Source: Gammaproteobacteria bacterium
GTDB taxonomy: Bacteria > Pseudomonadota > Gammaproteobacteria > RBG-16-57-12
Assembly: GCA_021647245.1 (NCBI GenBank)
Contig: JAKIVC010000003.1
Location: forward strand, 1-64,000
Length of the DNA stretch: 64,000 nucleotides
Direction of reading: 5' to 3'
This document shows positions 36,170 to 45,810 of this stretch, one piece after another. The notes beneath the pieces were generated by a model. It saw only the letters and a program-made list of their open reading frames with translations. It had not been told where the DNA came from and searched no databases. The position numbers were made by a program, and so were the translations under genes. Numbering within the stretch: the first letter of the stretch is position 1; each line of letters begins with the position of its first letter.

Positions 36170-38275
36170 TTATAAACGAAAGCGTGACACAATTGTCTGC
36201 AAATCACTCGCCAACTGCGCCAGCTCATCGGTGGCAGTCACCGTGTGCAGCGCCGTCTGTTCAGTGCTTTGAGAGACCTCGGTGACCTCTGTAACATTTT
36301 GGGTTATCTCATCGGCAACAGCCGACTGCTCGGTTGCCGCTGTGGCAATTTGCTGGAAACGGCTTGAGAGGCTATCTACCACGGTCACAATTTCCTCCAG
36401 CGCACTGCCCGCCTTGGCAACCAACTCAACACCGCTCTCCACCTCCTGCTTACCCACATTCATGGAGTGAACCGCCGACTCAGTACCACTCTGAATGTTT
36501 TTGATCATATCGGCAATCTCCTGAGTTGCCACCGTGGTACGACTAGCCAGTGACCGCACTTCATCGGCAACCACTGCGAAACCACGCCCCTGCTCACCTG
36601 CTCGGGCCGCCTCAATGGCTGCATTCAGTGCCAGCAGGTTTGTTTGGTTGGCAATATCTTCAATCACCGAGACAATCTGGCCAATCTGATCCGAATGTTT
36701 GGCCAGCTCGCCAACGTTATCAGCAGTATCTTGAACCGCACTGGAGATGCGCGACATGCCATCGATACTTTGTCGAACAATATCACCACCCGAGGTCGCC
36801 GCCTGAGAGGCCAGCTCTGCCGCCTGAGCCGCTTCGCTGGTGTTATTACACACCTCAGTAGAGGTGGCGCCCAGCTCATTAATTGCCGCAGAGACACTGT
36901 CCATCTGCCGGCTCTGACTCTCGGCACCGGTGGCCATTTCTCGCGATGCAACCGCAATTTGCTCCGTTGCAGAAGCTAGCTGCTCAGCAGAACCCGAAAT
37001 TTTTGCCACTATCTGATTAAGACTACCCGCCATCTCATTAATTGATGTTGAAAGGTTACCGATCTCATCATCGCCACGCACCTCCAACCGGACACTCAAA
37101 TCCCCCTCAGCGATGGCATTGGCAGCACGGGTCACCTCTTGTACTGGACCAATAATCATTTTACTGGTCAGCAGATAAAAGACCGCAAAGGCCAACAGTG
37201 ACATCAGCAACATGCCCACAACCGCCCAGAAAATGTAAGCGCTTTTCTTCTCAGCCAGCTGCACAAAGCGGACGGTAAGGCCATCACTCAATTTGAATAG
37301 CGTATTGGACCCCACGAGCACATCCTGCTTTGCCAGCGCAAAGGCATCCGAACCAATTTTTGCACTTTTCAGGCGATCCACCGCATCAACAAAGCGCGCC
37401 AGCTCTGTCTCTATAACAGAAATCTTGCTCAGCACCTCAGCATCACTACTCCCGGCGAAATAGGCCGCTTGGCTCAACGTAAAATCAGTAGGATATTCAC
37501 CACCACGCTTCATCGCCTGCAGTGTTTTACTGAAAATGGTCAGTGCCGCTTCATAGCCATCCAGGTTCGGTATTAAACGCTGCTTGCCCAGTGCAATATC
37601 ATTGGAGTAGTGAAGAACAAAACGTCGAATACCCAGCAGATCACCCATCTCAACCGGAGTACCCAGCAGCTGGGTATGGCAATCAGCACAAGCCGCTACC
37701 GTTGCCCTATCCGGTGTATAAAAATTGAGATAGAGCTGGCCATCCCTCGCAACCTCTTTGAAATAGAGTTCCTCACCATTTTTATTTAACGCGGCAAAGG
37801 CATCACGATCTATCTGATCACGCAAGCCCATCTCCGAATTGATTGGATTATCGGTGATAATTTCAACTGAAATAGCACTTTTCTCTGAAAACCGCTCACT
37901 CACCATGCGCGCAAAAGTAGCGGGGTAAGGGACCTCCTTCTGGCCATCCGGATGCATGGAGAGAGGGAGTCCCATTGACTTAACCGGAGCCACCACACTC
38001 GAAGTATACACAGTACGCATCTGCGTAATATATTCATCCAGTTTCTGGACTTCTAAGGTTGCTGTTTGCAAGCTACTTTTTGCCAGAATATAGCTTAGAA
38101 TATCTTTACCCATCATCTGGCTCAACATGCGCTGCTTACCCACTGCGTTCACCACTTCTGAGTCATGTTGGCTGTTTGCCAGTGAGGTGAAAATAATGAC
38201 ACTGCAAAGTATCAATAACACGCCAAAAAAGACGGAAAGCATTAAACCTTTTTGTTTGAGATTAAGGCTTTTCAT
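36170..38275 (-). CDS. Methyl-accepting chemotaxis protein with a CxxCH haem motif in its sensor domain
   Basis: The protein has 701 residues. TM1 is at about 11-32. The periplasmic sensor starts with a PilJ-N-like helix ([20 protein letters not shown], 41-60) and includes a DUF3365-like region with CADCH at 196-200, which implies covalent haem c. TM2 lies at about 350-372 and leads into HAMP (to about 425). The cytoplasmic MCP domain carries the hairpin tip [20 protein letters not shown]. It should report a redox or gas signal to the CheA/CheW array. It is a single gene with a terminator behind it. Confidence 0.9.
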   Translation of the reverse strand: MKSLNLKQKGLMLSVFFGVLLILCSVIIFTSLANSQHDSEVVNAVGKQRMLSQMMGKDILSYILAKSSLQTATLEVQKLDEYITQMRTVYTSSVVAPVKSMGLPLSMHPDGQKEVPYPATFARMVSERFSEKSAISVEIITDNPINSEMGLRDQIDRDAFAALNKNGEELYFKEVARDGQLYLNFYTPDRATVAACADCHTQLLGTPVEMGDLLGIRRFVLHYSNDIALGKQRLIPNLDGYEAALTIFSKTLQAMKRGGEYPTDFTLSQAAYFAGSSDAEVLSKISVIETELARFVDAVDRLKSAKIGSDAFALAKQDVLVGSNTLFKLSDGLTVRFVQLAEKKSAYIFWAVVGMLLMSLLAFAVFYLLTSKMIIGPVQEVTRAANAIAEGDLSVRLEVRGDDEIGNLSTSINEMAGSLNQIVAKISGSAEQLASATEQIAVASREMATGAESQSRQMDSVSAAINELGATSTEVCNNTSEAAQAAELASQAATSGGDIVRQSIDGMSRISSAVQDTADNVGELAKHSDQIGQIVSVIEDIANQTNLLALNAAIEAARAGEQGRGFAVVADEVRSLASRTTVATQEIADMIKNIQSGTESAVHSMNVGKQEVESGVELVAKAGSALEEIVTVVDSLSSRFQQIATAATEQSAVADEITQNVTEVTEVSQSTEQTALHTVTATDELAQLASDLQTIVSRFRL

Positions 38276-38462
38276 GCGGCCTCCTAGTTAAGTTAAAGTC
38301 CATATATTCTTCCCTTTCTTCCCCACAAAAAGAAGCAAGCAGAAGCCACGCTACCCGAGGTGTGACTATAGTAACGGCCAATACGTTTTTAGCTTTATTT
38401 TGGTATAGACATTTTAGGAGTAGACTCCCTATCTACCCCTTGCCAGATATTACAGGCACAAA

Positions 38463-38484
38463 AAAACCCGCCGAAGCGGGTTTT
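38463..38484. terminator. Intrinsic terminator after the pyruvate dehydrogenase operon
   Basis: AAAACCCGC (38463-38471) pairs with GCGGGTTTT (38476-38484) around CGAA, 20 bases past the lpdA stop on the - strand. Confidence 0.92.
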
Positions 38485-38504
38485 GCTGGACGATCAACCA
38501 ACCG

Positions 38505-40241
38505 CTATTTTTTTTTCGGTGCATAGAGGTCAGTACAGCTCCCCTCGGCCATTTCAGCGGCAAAGTTAATAGTTTCAGAAAGGGTGGGATGTGGATGTAT
38601 TGTCAGGGCAATATCTTCCACATCCGCTCCCATCTCCAGTGCCAATACTGCCTCTGCAATTAACTCACCGGCGTTGGTACCAACAATCGCCGCGCCGATG
38701 ATTTTATGATTTTCATCGAACAGCAGCTTGGTTAACCCCTCATCACGACCAATGGAGAGCGAGCGACCCGAGGCGGCCCAAGGAAAGGCGCCTTTGGTAT
38801 ATTGAATACCCTCTTTTTTACACTCCTCTTCGGTTTTACCCATCCACGCCACTTCGGGGTCCGTGTAGGCAACCGATGGGATAGTGCGCGCATCGAAGAA
38901 TGACTTTTCACCGGCAATGTTTTGTGCCGCCACTTTGCCTTCATGGGTCGCCTTGTGAGCCAGCATCGGTTGGCCCACCACATCGCCAATGGCGAAGATA
39001 TGATCCACATTGGTGCGCTGCTGCTTATCAACCTCGATAAAGCCCCACTCATTGACTGCAACACCGGCTTTTTCTGCGTCAATCAGCTTGCCATTAGGGG
39101 TGCGGCCTATGGAGACCAGTACCCGGTCAAAAGTATCGGTTGCGGGAGCATCCTTACCTTCGAAGGTACAGAGCAGCCCGGCATCCGTTGACTCAATGGC
39201 TGAAACCTTTGTGTTGGTGTAGATGTTTTCATAGCGCTTTTTAATACGTCGTTCCAGTGGCCGCACGATGTCGCGGTCAACACCCGGAATCAGGCCGGCG
39301 GAGAGTTCAACCACGGTGACATTTGCACCCAGTGCGTCATAGACCGTCGCCATCTCCAGGCCGATAATGCCGCCACCCACCACCAGTAGTCGCTTGGGAA
39401 TCTCTTTAATCTCCAGTGCATCGGTTGAGTCCATGACACGGGGATCATCCCACGGAATAAAGGGCAATTTGGTAACGCGGGAGCCTGCTGCAATAATACA
39501 GCTCTGGAAACCAATGGTTTGTTTGCTACCATCAGCGGCCTCTACCTCAAGGGTATGTGCTGAGGTGAATTTTCCATAGCCGTGGACTATTTTCACCTTA
39601 CGCTGTTTGGCGAGACCTTTTAAGCCACCGGTCAGTTTACCGACAATCGAGTTTTTATAATCGCGCAGCTGTTCCAGATCCACCTCGGGCTTGTTGAATT
39701 TAACCCCAATGTGTTCAAACTCTTCTGCTTCATTGATCACCTGTGCGGTATGCAACAGTGCCTTGGAGGGGATACAGCCCACATTCAGACAGACACCGCC
39801 AATGCTCTCATAACGCTCAATCAGCACCACCTGCTTACCCAGATCAGCCGCCCGAAACGCCGCCGTATAACCACCTGGCCCAGACCCCAACACCACCACT
39901 TCGGTGCTGATGTCCACATCACCTGCAAAATTAACGGCGGCGGGAGCTGGCGTGTGCACGGTTTGCACCCCTTCTGTCTTTGCTACTGTGGAAGCAACCC
40001 CACCGACTTCCAGTAGGAGCACTGCACTTCCTTTGGAGACGTTGTCACCGACCTTCAGCAGAATTTCTCTAACCACACCTCCTTGTGGAGCGGGGATCTC
40101 CATCGAGGCTTTATCCGACTCAACTGTGATCAGTGACTGCTCTTCTGCAATGGAGTCACCCACACTCACCAAAATTTCAATCACTTCAACCGTGTCGAAG
40201 TCACCAATATCGGGGACATTTATCTCAATTAGATTGCTCAT
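38505..40241 (-). CDS. lpdA: Dihydrolipoamide dehydrogenase with N-terminal lipoyl domain (E3)
   Basis: The protein has 578 residues from the ATG at 40241 (after AGAGGAAATCC). Residues 1-80 are a lipoyl domain with the modified lysine in ESDKASME; it is close in sequence to the lipoyl domain of the neighbouring aceF. After a linker, FAD-binding (VVLGSGPGGYTAAFRAADLG) and the redox disulfide (GGVCLNVGCIPSKALLH) follow, with the His-Glu site in IHPHPTLSE. It reoxidises dihydrolipoyl groups with NAD+. It is the last gene of aceE-aceF-lpdA. Confidence 0.96.
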   Translation of the reverse strand: MSNLIEINVPDIGDFDTVEVIEILVSVGDSIAEEQSLITVESDKASMEIPAPQGGVVREILLKVGDNVSKGSAVLLLEVGGVASTVAKTEGVQTVHTPAPAAVNFAGDVDISTEVVVLGSGPGGYTAAFRAADLGKQVVLIERYESIGGVCLNVGCIPSKALLHTAQVINEAEEFEHIGVKFNKPEVDLEQLRDYKNSIVGKLTGGLKGLAKQRKVKIVHGYGKFTSAHTLEVEAADGSKQTIGFQSCIIAAGSRVTKLPFIPWDDPRVMDSTDALEIKEIPKRLLVVGGGIIGLEMATVYDALGANVTVVELSAGLIPGVDRDIVRPLERRIKKRYENIYTNTKVSAIESTDAGLLCTFEGKDAPATDTFDRVLVSIGRTPNGKLIDAEKAGVAVNEWGFIEVDKQQRTNVDHIFAIGDVVGQPMLAHKATHEGKVAAQNIAGEKSFFDARTIPSVAYTDPEVAWMGKTEEECKKEGIQYTKGAFPWAASGRSLSIGRDEGLTKLLFDENHKIIGAAIVGTNAGELIAEAVLALEMGADVEDIALTIHPHPTLSETINFAAEMAEGSCTDLYAPKKK

Positions 40242-40254
40242 GGATTTCCTCTCA

Positions 40255-41529
40255 TCACAACAACAGGCGGCGTGTATCGGATAATACACGACTAAGGAAG
40301 GTGGTAAAACGAGCGCCATCCGCGCCATCAATGACACGGTGGTCATATGAGAGTGACAGTGGCAACATCAAGCGCGGCTCAAACTCTTTACCATTCCAGA
40401 CTGGCTGCATCTTCGAACGAGAGACACCTAAGATGGCCACCTCAGGTGCATTGACGATGGGTGTGAACTGGGTGCCACCGATACCACCGAGACTAGAGAT
40501 AGTAATTGAACCACCTTGCATATCAGAGGGCTTGAGTTTTTTATCACGCGCCTTGACGCTGATCTCACCCAACTCTACCGCCAGTTCGACAATGCTTTTA
40601 TGATCCACATCGCGCACCACCGGCACCACCAAGCCATCGGGCGTATCAATGGCGATACCGACATTGAAGTAGCTCTTCATAATCAAGTTTTCACCACTGG
40701 AGTCCAGTGATGAGTTAAAACGCGGGTATTGTTTCATGGCCGAGACCAGCGCTTTCATCAGGAAAACCAAGGGTGTAATACGAATCCCTTTCTCTTTATA
40801 GTCTGCTGCCAGCTCCTTACGAAACGCCTCCATATCAGTCACATCAGCCTCATCGAACTGAGTCACATGGGGAATGGTGACCCAGTTACGATGTAGAAAT
40901 TGACCCGTCAATTTGTTGATTTTAGAGAGTGGCTGAGACTCAACCTCACCCCATTGGCTGAAGTCGATCTCCGGCATCGGCGCAACGCCTAAGCCACCGC
41001 CGGCAGGCTGGCTCATAGCATGTTTCACAAAGCCCTGCACATCCTGTTTGAGGATACGTCCTTTGCGCCCCGTGCCATCTACTCGGCCCAAGTCTACCCC
41101 TAACTCACGGGCAAATTTTCGTACCGAGGGCGAGGCATAAGCTTTCGAGAAGCTCACCTCATCAATTTTTGCGGTGGGCGATTGACGAGCAGGTCTGGGT
41201 GCTACTTTGGCTGTTGGCAGCGCTACGCTCGACTCCGTTGTTTTTGCAGCCGGTGTCACCTCAGCTTCAGTGGCTTTGGCGGATGCCGATTCGGTACTGG
41301 GCTCTAAAACAATCAGCGGACTACCTTCCGCAATACGATCACCCAAGGCAACCTTGATCTCTTTGATTACACCCGCTTCGGGGCAAGGGATCTCCATCGA
41401 GGCTTTATCTGACTCTACTGAAATCAACGAATCATCAGCGGCGACGGTGTCGCCCACTGAGACCAAAATCTCAATAACTTCAACATCTGCGAAGTCACCA
41501 ATATCAGGAACAAGTATCTCTTTACTCAT
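40255..41529 (-). CDS. aceF: Dihydrolipoyl acetyltransferase (E2 of pyruvate dehydrogenase)
   Basis: The protein has 424 residues. A single lipoyl domain (1-75, lysine in ESDKASMEIP) is followed by an Ala/Pro/Thr linker, a peripheral subunit-binding domain (SPSVRKFARELGVDLGRVDG, about 130-150) and the catalytic domain ending LPLSLSYDHRVIDGADGARF with the active-site His and Asp. Enteric AceF has three lipoyl domains; one is present here. It lies 18 bases after aceE and 13 before lpdA. Confidence 0.96.
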   Translation of the reverse strand: MSKEILVPDIGDFADVEVIEILVSVGDTVAADDSLISVESDKASMEIPCPEAGVIKEIKVALGDRIAEGSPLIVLEPSTESASAKATEAEVTPAAKTTESSVALPTAKVAPRPARQSPTAKIDEVSFSKAYASPSVRKFARELGVDLGRVDGTGRKGRILKQDVQGFVKHAMSQPAGGGLGVAPMPEIDFSQWGEVESQPLSKINKLTGQFLHRNWVTIPHVTQFDEADVTDMEAFRKELAADYKEKGIRITPLVFLMKALVSAMKQYPRFNSSLDSSGENLIMKSYFNVGIAIDTPDGLVVPVVRDVDHKSIVELAVELGEISVKARDKKLKPSDMQGGSITISSLGGIGGTQFTPIVNAPEVAILGVSRSKMQPVWNGKEFEPRLMLPLSLSYDHRVIDGADGARFTTFLSRVLSDTRRLLL

Positions 41530-41547
41530 GATCTTCCTTCTCTCCGC

Positions 41548-44211
41548 CTAGTTATACAGAGGGTTTGGTTTTTCTGAATCAAGTCCGTACTTGGCAATCG
41601 CCTCTTCTACCTTTTTGGCCGGAAGTTTCCCTTCATCTGCCAACGCCTTCAGTGCCGCAAGGACTACGCTGAAACTGTCCACTTCAAAGTGACGGCGCAA
41701 ATTGGCGCGAATATCCGAGCGGCCAAAGCCATCGGTACCCAGCACCACATATTGTCCTGGCACCCATTTACGAATCTGATCCGCATAGTTACGAATATAG
41801 TCCGTTGCCGCAATGAAGGGGCCTTCACGATCTTGTAGCATCTGGGCAACATAGGGCAGACGCTGCTCTTTGGCAGGATTCAAGCGGTTCCAACGCTCAC
41901 AATCTTCACCTTGGCGACTCAGTTCATTAAAGCTGGTAGCACTCAAAATATCAGACTCGATACCCCAGTCATCTTTAAGCATCTCCGATGCCTTAATCAC
42001 TTCACGGAAGATGGTGCCGGAGCCCATCAACTGAACCTTAAGCTTCTTCTTGCCACCTTTGCGGAACTCATACATGCCTTTGATGATGCCCTCTTCAACG
42101 CCTTCCGGCATCGCTGGCATGGTGTAGTTTTCATTCATGGTGGTGACATAGTAGAAAACATTCTCCTGCTCGCCATACATGCGACGCAAACCATCATGGA
42201 TAATGACCGCCAACTCATAACCAAAGGTGGGGTCATAGCTGACGCAATTAGGAATAGTGCCCGCCTGAACCAGCCCGTGGCCATCCTGATGCTGTAGCCC
42301 CTCACCCGACAAGGTAGTACGGCCCGCCGTGGCTCCAATCAGAAAGCCTCGTGCCTGCATATCACCCGCTGCCCACGCCAAGTCGCCAATGCGTTGGAAA
42401 CCAAACATCGAGTAGTAGATGTAGAATGGCACCATGTTGACGTTATGGTTGGCATAGGAGGTGGCTGCGGCAATCCAGGACGACATGGCACCCGCTTCAT
42501 TAATACCCTCTTCCAGAATCTGGCCCGATTTGTCCTCTTTATAGAACATGATCTCATCTTTATCCTGTGGGGTATAAAGCTGCCCCACCGAAGAGTAGAT
42601 ACCCAGCTGGCGGAACATCCCCTCCATACCGAAGGTGCGCGCCTCATCGGGAACAATCGGCACCACATATCTGCCCATCTTTTTGTCACGGCACAACAGC
42701 GTCAACAGACGCACGTAGACCATAGTGGTGGACATCTCTTTTTCGCCTGACCCTTTCAAAAGAGCGGCGAAAGTCTCCAGCGGGGGCACCTCAAGCGGTG
42801 CAGCATTTTGATTGCGCTGTGGCAGGTAGCCACCCAGCTCTTTGCGACGGGCGTGCATATACTGCATTTCAGGACTTTTCGCATCAGGCACATAATACTT
42901 ACCCGCCGCCGCATCCTCATCATTCAGCGGGATATTAAAGCGATCACGCACATAGATCATCTCATCGCCCGCCAGCTTTTTCTGTGAGTGGGTACGGTTT
43001 TGTGCTTCACCCGCCGAACCCATACCATACCCTTTAACGGTGTGGGCCAACACAACCGTCGGCTGACCTTCGGTATTCATAGCATTATGATAGGCCGCAT
43101 ATACTTTATGAGGATCGTGGCCACCACGATTCAAGCGCCAAATATCATCATCCGACATTTTGGAAACCATCTCCAGCAGCTCTGGATATTTACCAAAAAA
43201 GTGCTCTCGAACATAAGCGCCATCCTTCGCCTTGTAGTTCTGTAAATCACCATCCACGCATTCCATCATGCGCTTTTGCAGCAATCCGCTGGTATCTTTC
43301 GCCAGCAGTGGGTCCCAATAGGAGCCCCACAAAACCTTAACCACATTCCAGCCCGCACCCCGGAACATCGCCTCCAGCTCTTGAACAATTTTACCGTTAC
43401 CACGCACCGGCCCATCGAGCCGTTGCAGGTTACAGTTGATCACCCAGGCCAGGTTATCCAAATTTTCCCGCGAAGCCAGCGAGATAGCACCTAGTGATTC
43501 AGGCTCATCACACTCGCCATCACCCAAAAAAGCCCAGACTTTACGCTGCTGAGTATTGGCAATGCCTCGATCCTGAAGGTACTTCATAAACCGCGCCTGG
43601 TAGATCGACATAATCGGCCCCAGCCCCATGGAGACGGTCGGGAATTGCCAGAAGTCCGGCATCAAATACGGGTGTGGATATGAGGGCAGACCTTTACCAT
43701 CCACCTCTTGGCGGAAATGGTCCATCTGCTCTTCTGTCAAACGCCCCTCCAGAAAGGCGCGGGCATAGGTCCCCGGTGATGCGTGCCCTTGTGAGTAGAT
43801 CAGATCACCACCGTGCTCATGACTGGGTGCGCGCCAAAAGTGGTTGAAACCGACATCATACAAAACCGCTGAAGAGGCAAAAGAGGCGATGTGCCCGCCC
43901 AGTTCGGAAGCCTTGCGGTTCGCTTTGACCACCATGGCAATCGCATTCCAGCGAATAAAGGAGCGGATTCGATCCTCAATCGCCTGATCACCCGGAATAG
44001 GCGCCTCCATATGGGTTGGAATGGTATTCACGTAAGCGGTATTCGCAGAGTAGGGTAAATTAGCACCCGAGCGACGCGCCTTATCAATCATCTGTTCCAG
44101 CAGGAAATGGGCACGTTCGACCCCTTCGGTCTCAATAACCGCTTCCAGGGCTTCCAGCCACTCCTGGGTTTCAACTGCATCGATATCGGGTATCTGTGAT
44201 TGCTGAGACAT
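41548..44211 (-). CDS. aceE: Pyruvate dehydrogenase E1 component (homodimeric)
   Basis: The protein has 887 residues from the ATG at 44211. The thiamine diphosphate motif runs from FLGDGECDEPESLGAI to the NLQRLDGPV region. It decarboxylates pyruvate and acetylates the E2 lipoyl groups. The frame is open three codons further (TTG), but AGAGG nine bases upstream of the ATG favours 44211. It is the first gene of aceEF-lpdA. Confidence 0.96.
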   Translation of the reverse strand: MSQQSQIPDIDAVETQEWLEALEAVIETEGVERAHFLLEQMIDKARRSGANLPYSANTAYVNTIPTHMEAPIPGDQAIEDRIRSFIRWNAIAMVVKANRKASELGGHIASFASSAVLYDVGFNHFWRAPSHEHGGDLIYSQGHASPGTYARAFLEGRLTEEQMDHFRQEVDGKGLPSYPHPYLMPDFWQFPTVSMGLGPIMSIYQARFMKYLQDRGIANTQQRKVWAFLGDGECDEPESLGAISLASRENLDNLAWVINCNLQRLDGPVRGNGKIVQELEAMFRGAGWNVVKVLWGSYWDPLLAKDTSGLLQKRMMECVDGDLQNYKAKDGAYVREHFFGKYPELLEMVSKMSDDDIWRLNRGGHDPHKVYAAYHNAMNTEGQPTVVLAHTVKGYGMGSAGEAQNRTHSQKKLAGDEMIYVRDRFNIPLNDEDAAAGKYYVPDAKSPEMQYMHARRKELGGYLPQRNQNAAPLEVPPLETFAALLKGSGEKEMSTTMVYVRLLTLLCRDKKMGRYVVPIVPDEARTFGMEGMFRQLGIYSSVGQLYTPQDKDEIMFYKEDKSGQILEEGINEAGAMSSWIAAATSYANHNVNMVPFYIYYSMFGFQRIGDLAWAAGDMQARGFLIGATAGRTTLSGEGLQHQDGHGLVQAGTIPNCVSYDPTFGYELAVIIHDGLRRMYGEQENVFYYVTTMNENYTMPAMPEGVEEGIIKGMYEFRKGGKKKLKVQLMGSGTIFREVIKASEMLKDDWGIESDILSATSFNELSRQGEDCERWNRLNPAKEQRLPYVAQMLQDREGPFIAATDYIRNYADQIRKWVPGQYVVLGTDGFGRSDIRANLRRHFEVDSFSVVLAALKALADEGKLPAKKVEEAIAKYGLDSEKPNPLYN

Positions 44212-44564
44212 ATGCTCCAACCTCTCATTATTGATTCAAACCGCCTCCCTTACTTGGGGACAACGGTGGCATAGCGGGCTAACACCACGCATATTTATAT
44301 GGGGTGTGAAAATGCGCTATGATCAGGGTTTTCCGTCATAAGGTCAAGCACAGCGCACTGTTCACAACAAAATATGAATATCATATATCTTTAATTTACA
44401 GGGTGTTACAAAACTATCCTATTACTTAATGATACCACTATTTAGTAAGCCATCCTGTAAAACACGGGGTAAAATTGCTAAAGGATCTCACTACTCAGCC
44501 GATTCATCACCCAGACTAAAAGCCTCTATTTACGGGGTAATGACATAGAAACAACACCAACAGG
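44212..44564. other. Divergent intergenic region, aceE / HDOD-GGDEF operon
   Basis: These 353 bases lie between aceE (-) and the signalling operon (+). No gene-like frame is seen. The part near 44360-44440 is AT-rich. A spaced inverted repeat TGCGCT...AGCGCA lies around 44311-44360 and might be a regulator site for either operon; I see no match to a known operator such as PdhR. Promoters must lie here but none stands out clearly. Confidence 0.5.
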
Positions 44565-44963
44565 ATGTTACTTTGTAACGCGCAAATAGACAGGTGGTAC
44601 AAGCGTATGGTGCAGACAGAACATCTACAGCCCGGCATGACATTGCACAGTGATGTTCGCGACAGCTATGGTCGCTTGCTGGTCAAAACAGATACCGTGC
44701 TAACGGCCCACTACATAAAGGTACTCAAAACCTGGGGGATTACTGAAGTGAGCGTTGACGGAGGCTCGACCGAAGAGAAGCCACTACAACAGAGCATCAC
44801 TCCAGCCACCCACGCTGCGATCAAACGTGCTCACGAAATTGCCAATGACTTATTCAGTCTAGCCAACCAGCAACATCCCGTCATGCAACAGCTATTCGAT
44901 ATTAGCGTACAACACATTGCTATCGAGCTGGATAGCGGGGAAAAGCGTGATAAACATGTATGA
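44565..44963 (+). CDS. Small protein resembling the N-terminal domain of HD-GYP/HDOD signalling proteins
   Basis: The protein has 132 residues, or 118 if the ATG at 44607 is used (MVQTEHLQPGMTLHSDV). The first part follows the pattern LQPGM.L..DV.D..GRLLVK..TVLT..YI..LK.WGI.EV.V, found at the N terminus of many HD-GYP and related phosphohydrolases. Here no HD domain follows; the rest is helical. The stop overlaps the HDOD gene by 8 bases. It may be an adaptor domain encoded apart from its HD partner. The function is not established. Confidence 0.65.
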   Translation: MLLCNAQIDRWYKRMVQTEHLQPGMTLHSDVRDSYGRLLVKTDTVLTAHYIKVLKTWGITEVSVDGGSTEEKPLQQSITPATHAAIKRAHEIANDLFSLANQQHPVMQQLFDISVQHIAIELDSGEKRDKHV

Positions 44964-45810
44964 TCTTGAGGCGCTTATTTCCCGCACCACTACACTGGCC
45001 ACACCGCCCTCGACATATTATCAACTGAACAACGCGATCAATAACCCCAACTCAAGCCTGAAGGATATTAGCAACATTATAAATCAGGATGCCTCGCTCA
45101 CTGCCCAGTTATTACGCATTGCCAATAGTGCCTTTTTCAGTTTTCCGGCAGAAATCACCACCGTAGCGCAAGCCATTACTATTGTTGGAATACAACAGTT
45201 ACGCGAGCTCACCTTAGCCTGCGCTATGCTCAGGGCATTTCCATCCATCCCCAACGACGACTTCAACATAAACGGTTTTTGGCAGCACAGCCTGGGTGTT
45301 GCCGTGGCTTCGCGCGTGATTGCCACCCTACGAAAAGAGTCTAATATTGAGCGTTATTATGTGCTGGGTCTTTTACATGACATTGGCCGCATTGTCATCT
45401 GCCTGGGCGACCCTGGTGAGGCTCGTAAACTCCTGCAAACGGCTCATCAATCCAAACGACTACTGCACCAAACGGAGCTTGCCATGTGGCAGATTGACCA
45501 CGGTGAAATTGGTGCCCGTTTTTTAGCACACTGGCACCTTCCCCCCTCGATTCATCAACCCATTCACCACCACCATCACCCTGAAAGTGCAGAGCACTAT
45601 CAAGATGAGTGTGCCACACTTCATATGGCAGACATCATTGCCCACGCACTGCAACTGGGAAACAGCGGCGAAAAACGCATTGCGCCACTCTCTGATATGG
45701 CCTGGCAGCGGCTTGGGATCACCTTGGAACAACTGCCAGAAATGACAGAACAGGTCAAAATGCAGTACAACGAATCAATCAAACTATTTAAGAGCACTCT
45801 GCACTCGTGA
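44956..45810 (+). CDS. HDOD-domain signalling protein
   Basis: The protein has 284 residues from the ATG at 44956. An HDOD domain covers about 15-215, with INQDASLTAQLLRIANSAFFSFPAEI and VLGLLHDIGRIVICLGD. HDOD proteins are HD-fold but usually without a full metal site, and act as regulatory scaffolds. A His run occurs in HQPIHHHHHPES. The start overlaps the previous gene by 8 bases and the end overlaps the GGDEF-EAL gene by 4, so all three are coupled. Confidence 0.87.
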   Translation: MYDLEALISRTTTLATPPSTYYQLNNAINNPNSSLKDISNIINQDASLTAQLLRIANSAFFSFPAEITTVAQAITIVGIQQLRELTLACAMLRAFPSIPNDDFNINGFWQHSLGVAVASRVIATLRKESNIERYYVLGLLHDIGRIVICLGDPGEARKLLQTAHQSKRLLHQTELAMWQIDHGEIGARFLAHWHLPPSIHQPIHHHHHPESAEHYQDECATLHMADIIAHALQLGNSGEKRIAPLSDMAWQRLGITLEQLPEMTEQVKMQYNESIKLFKSTLHS

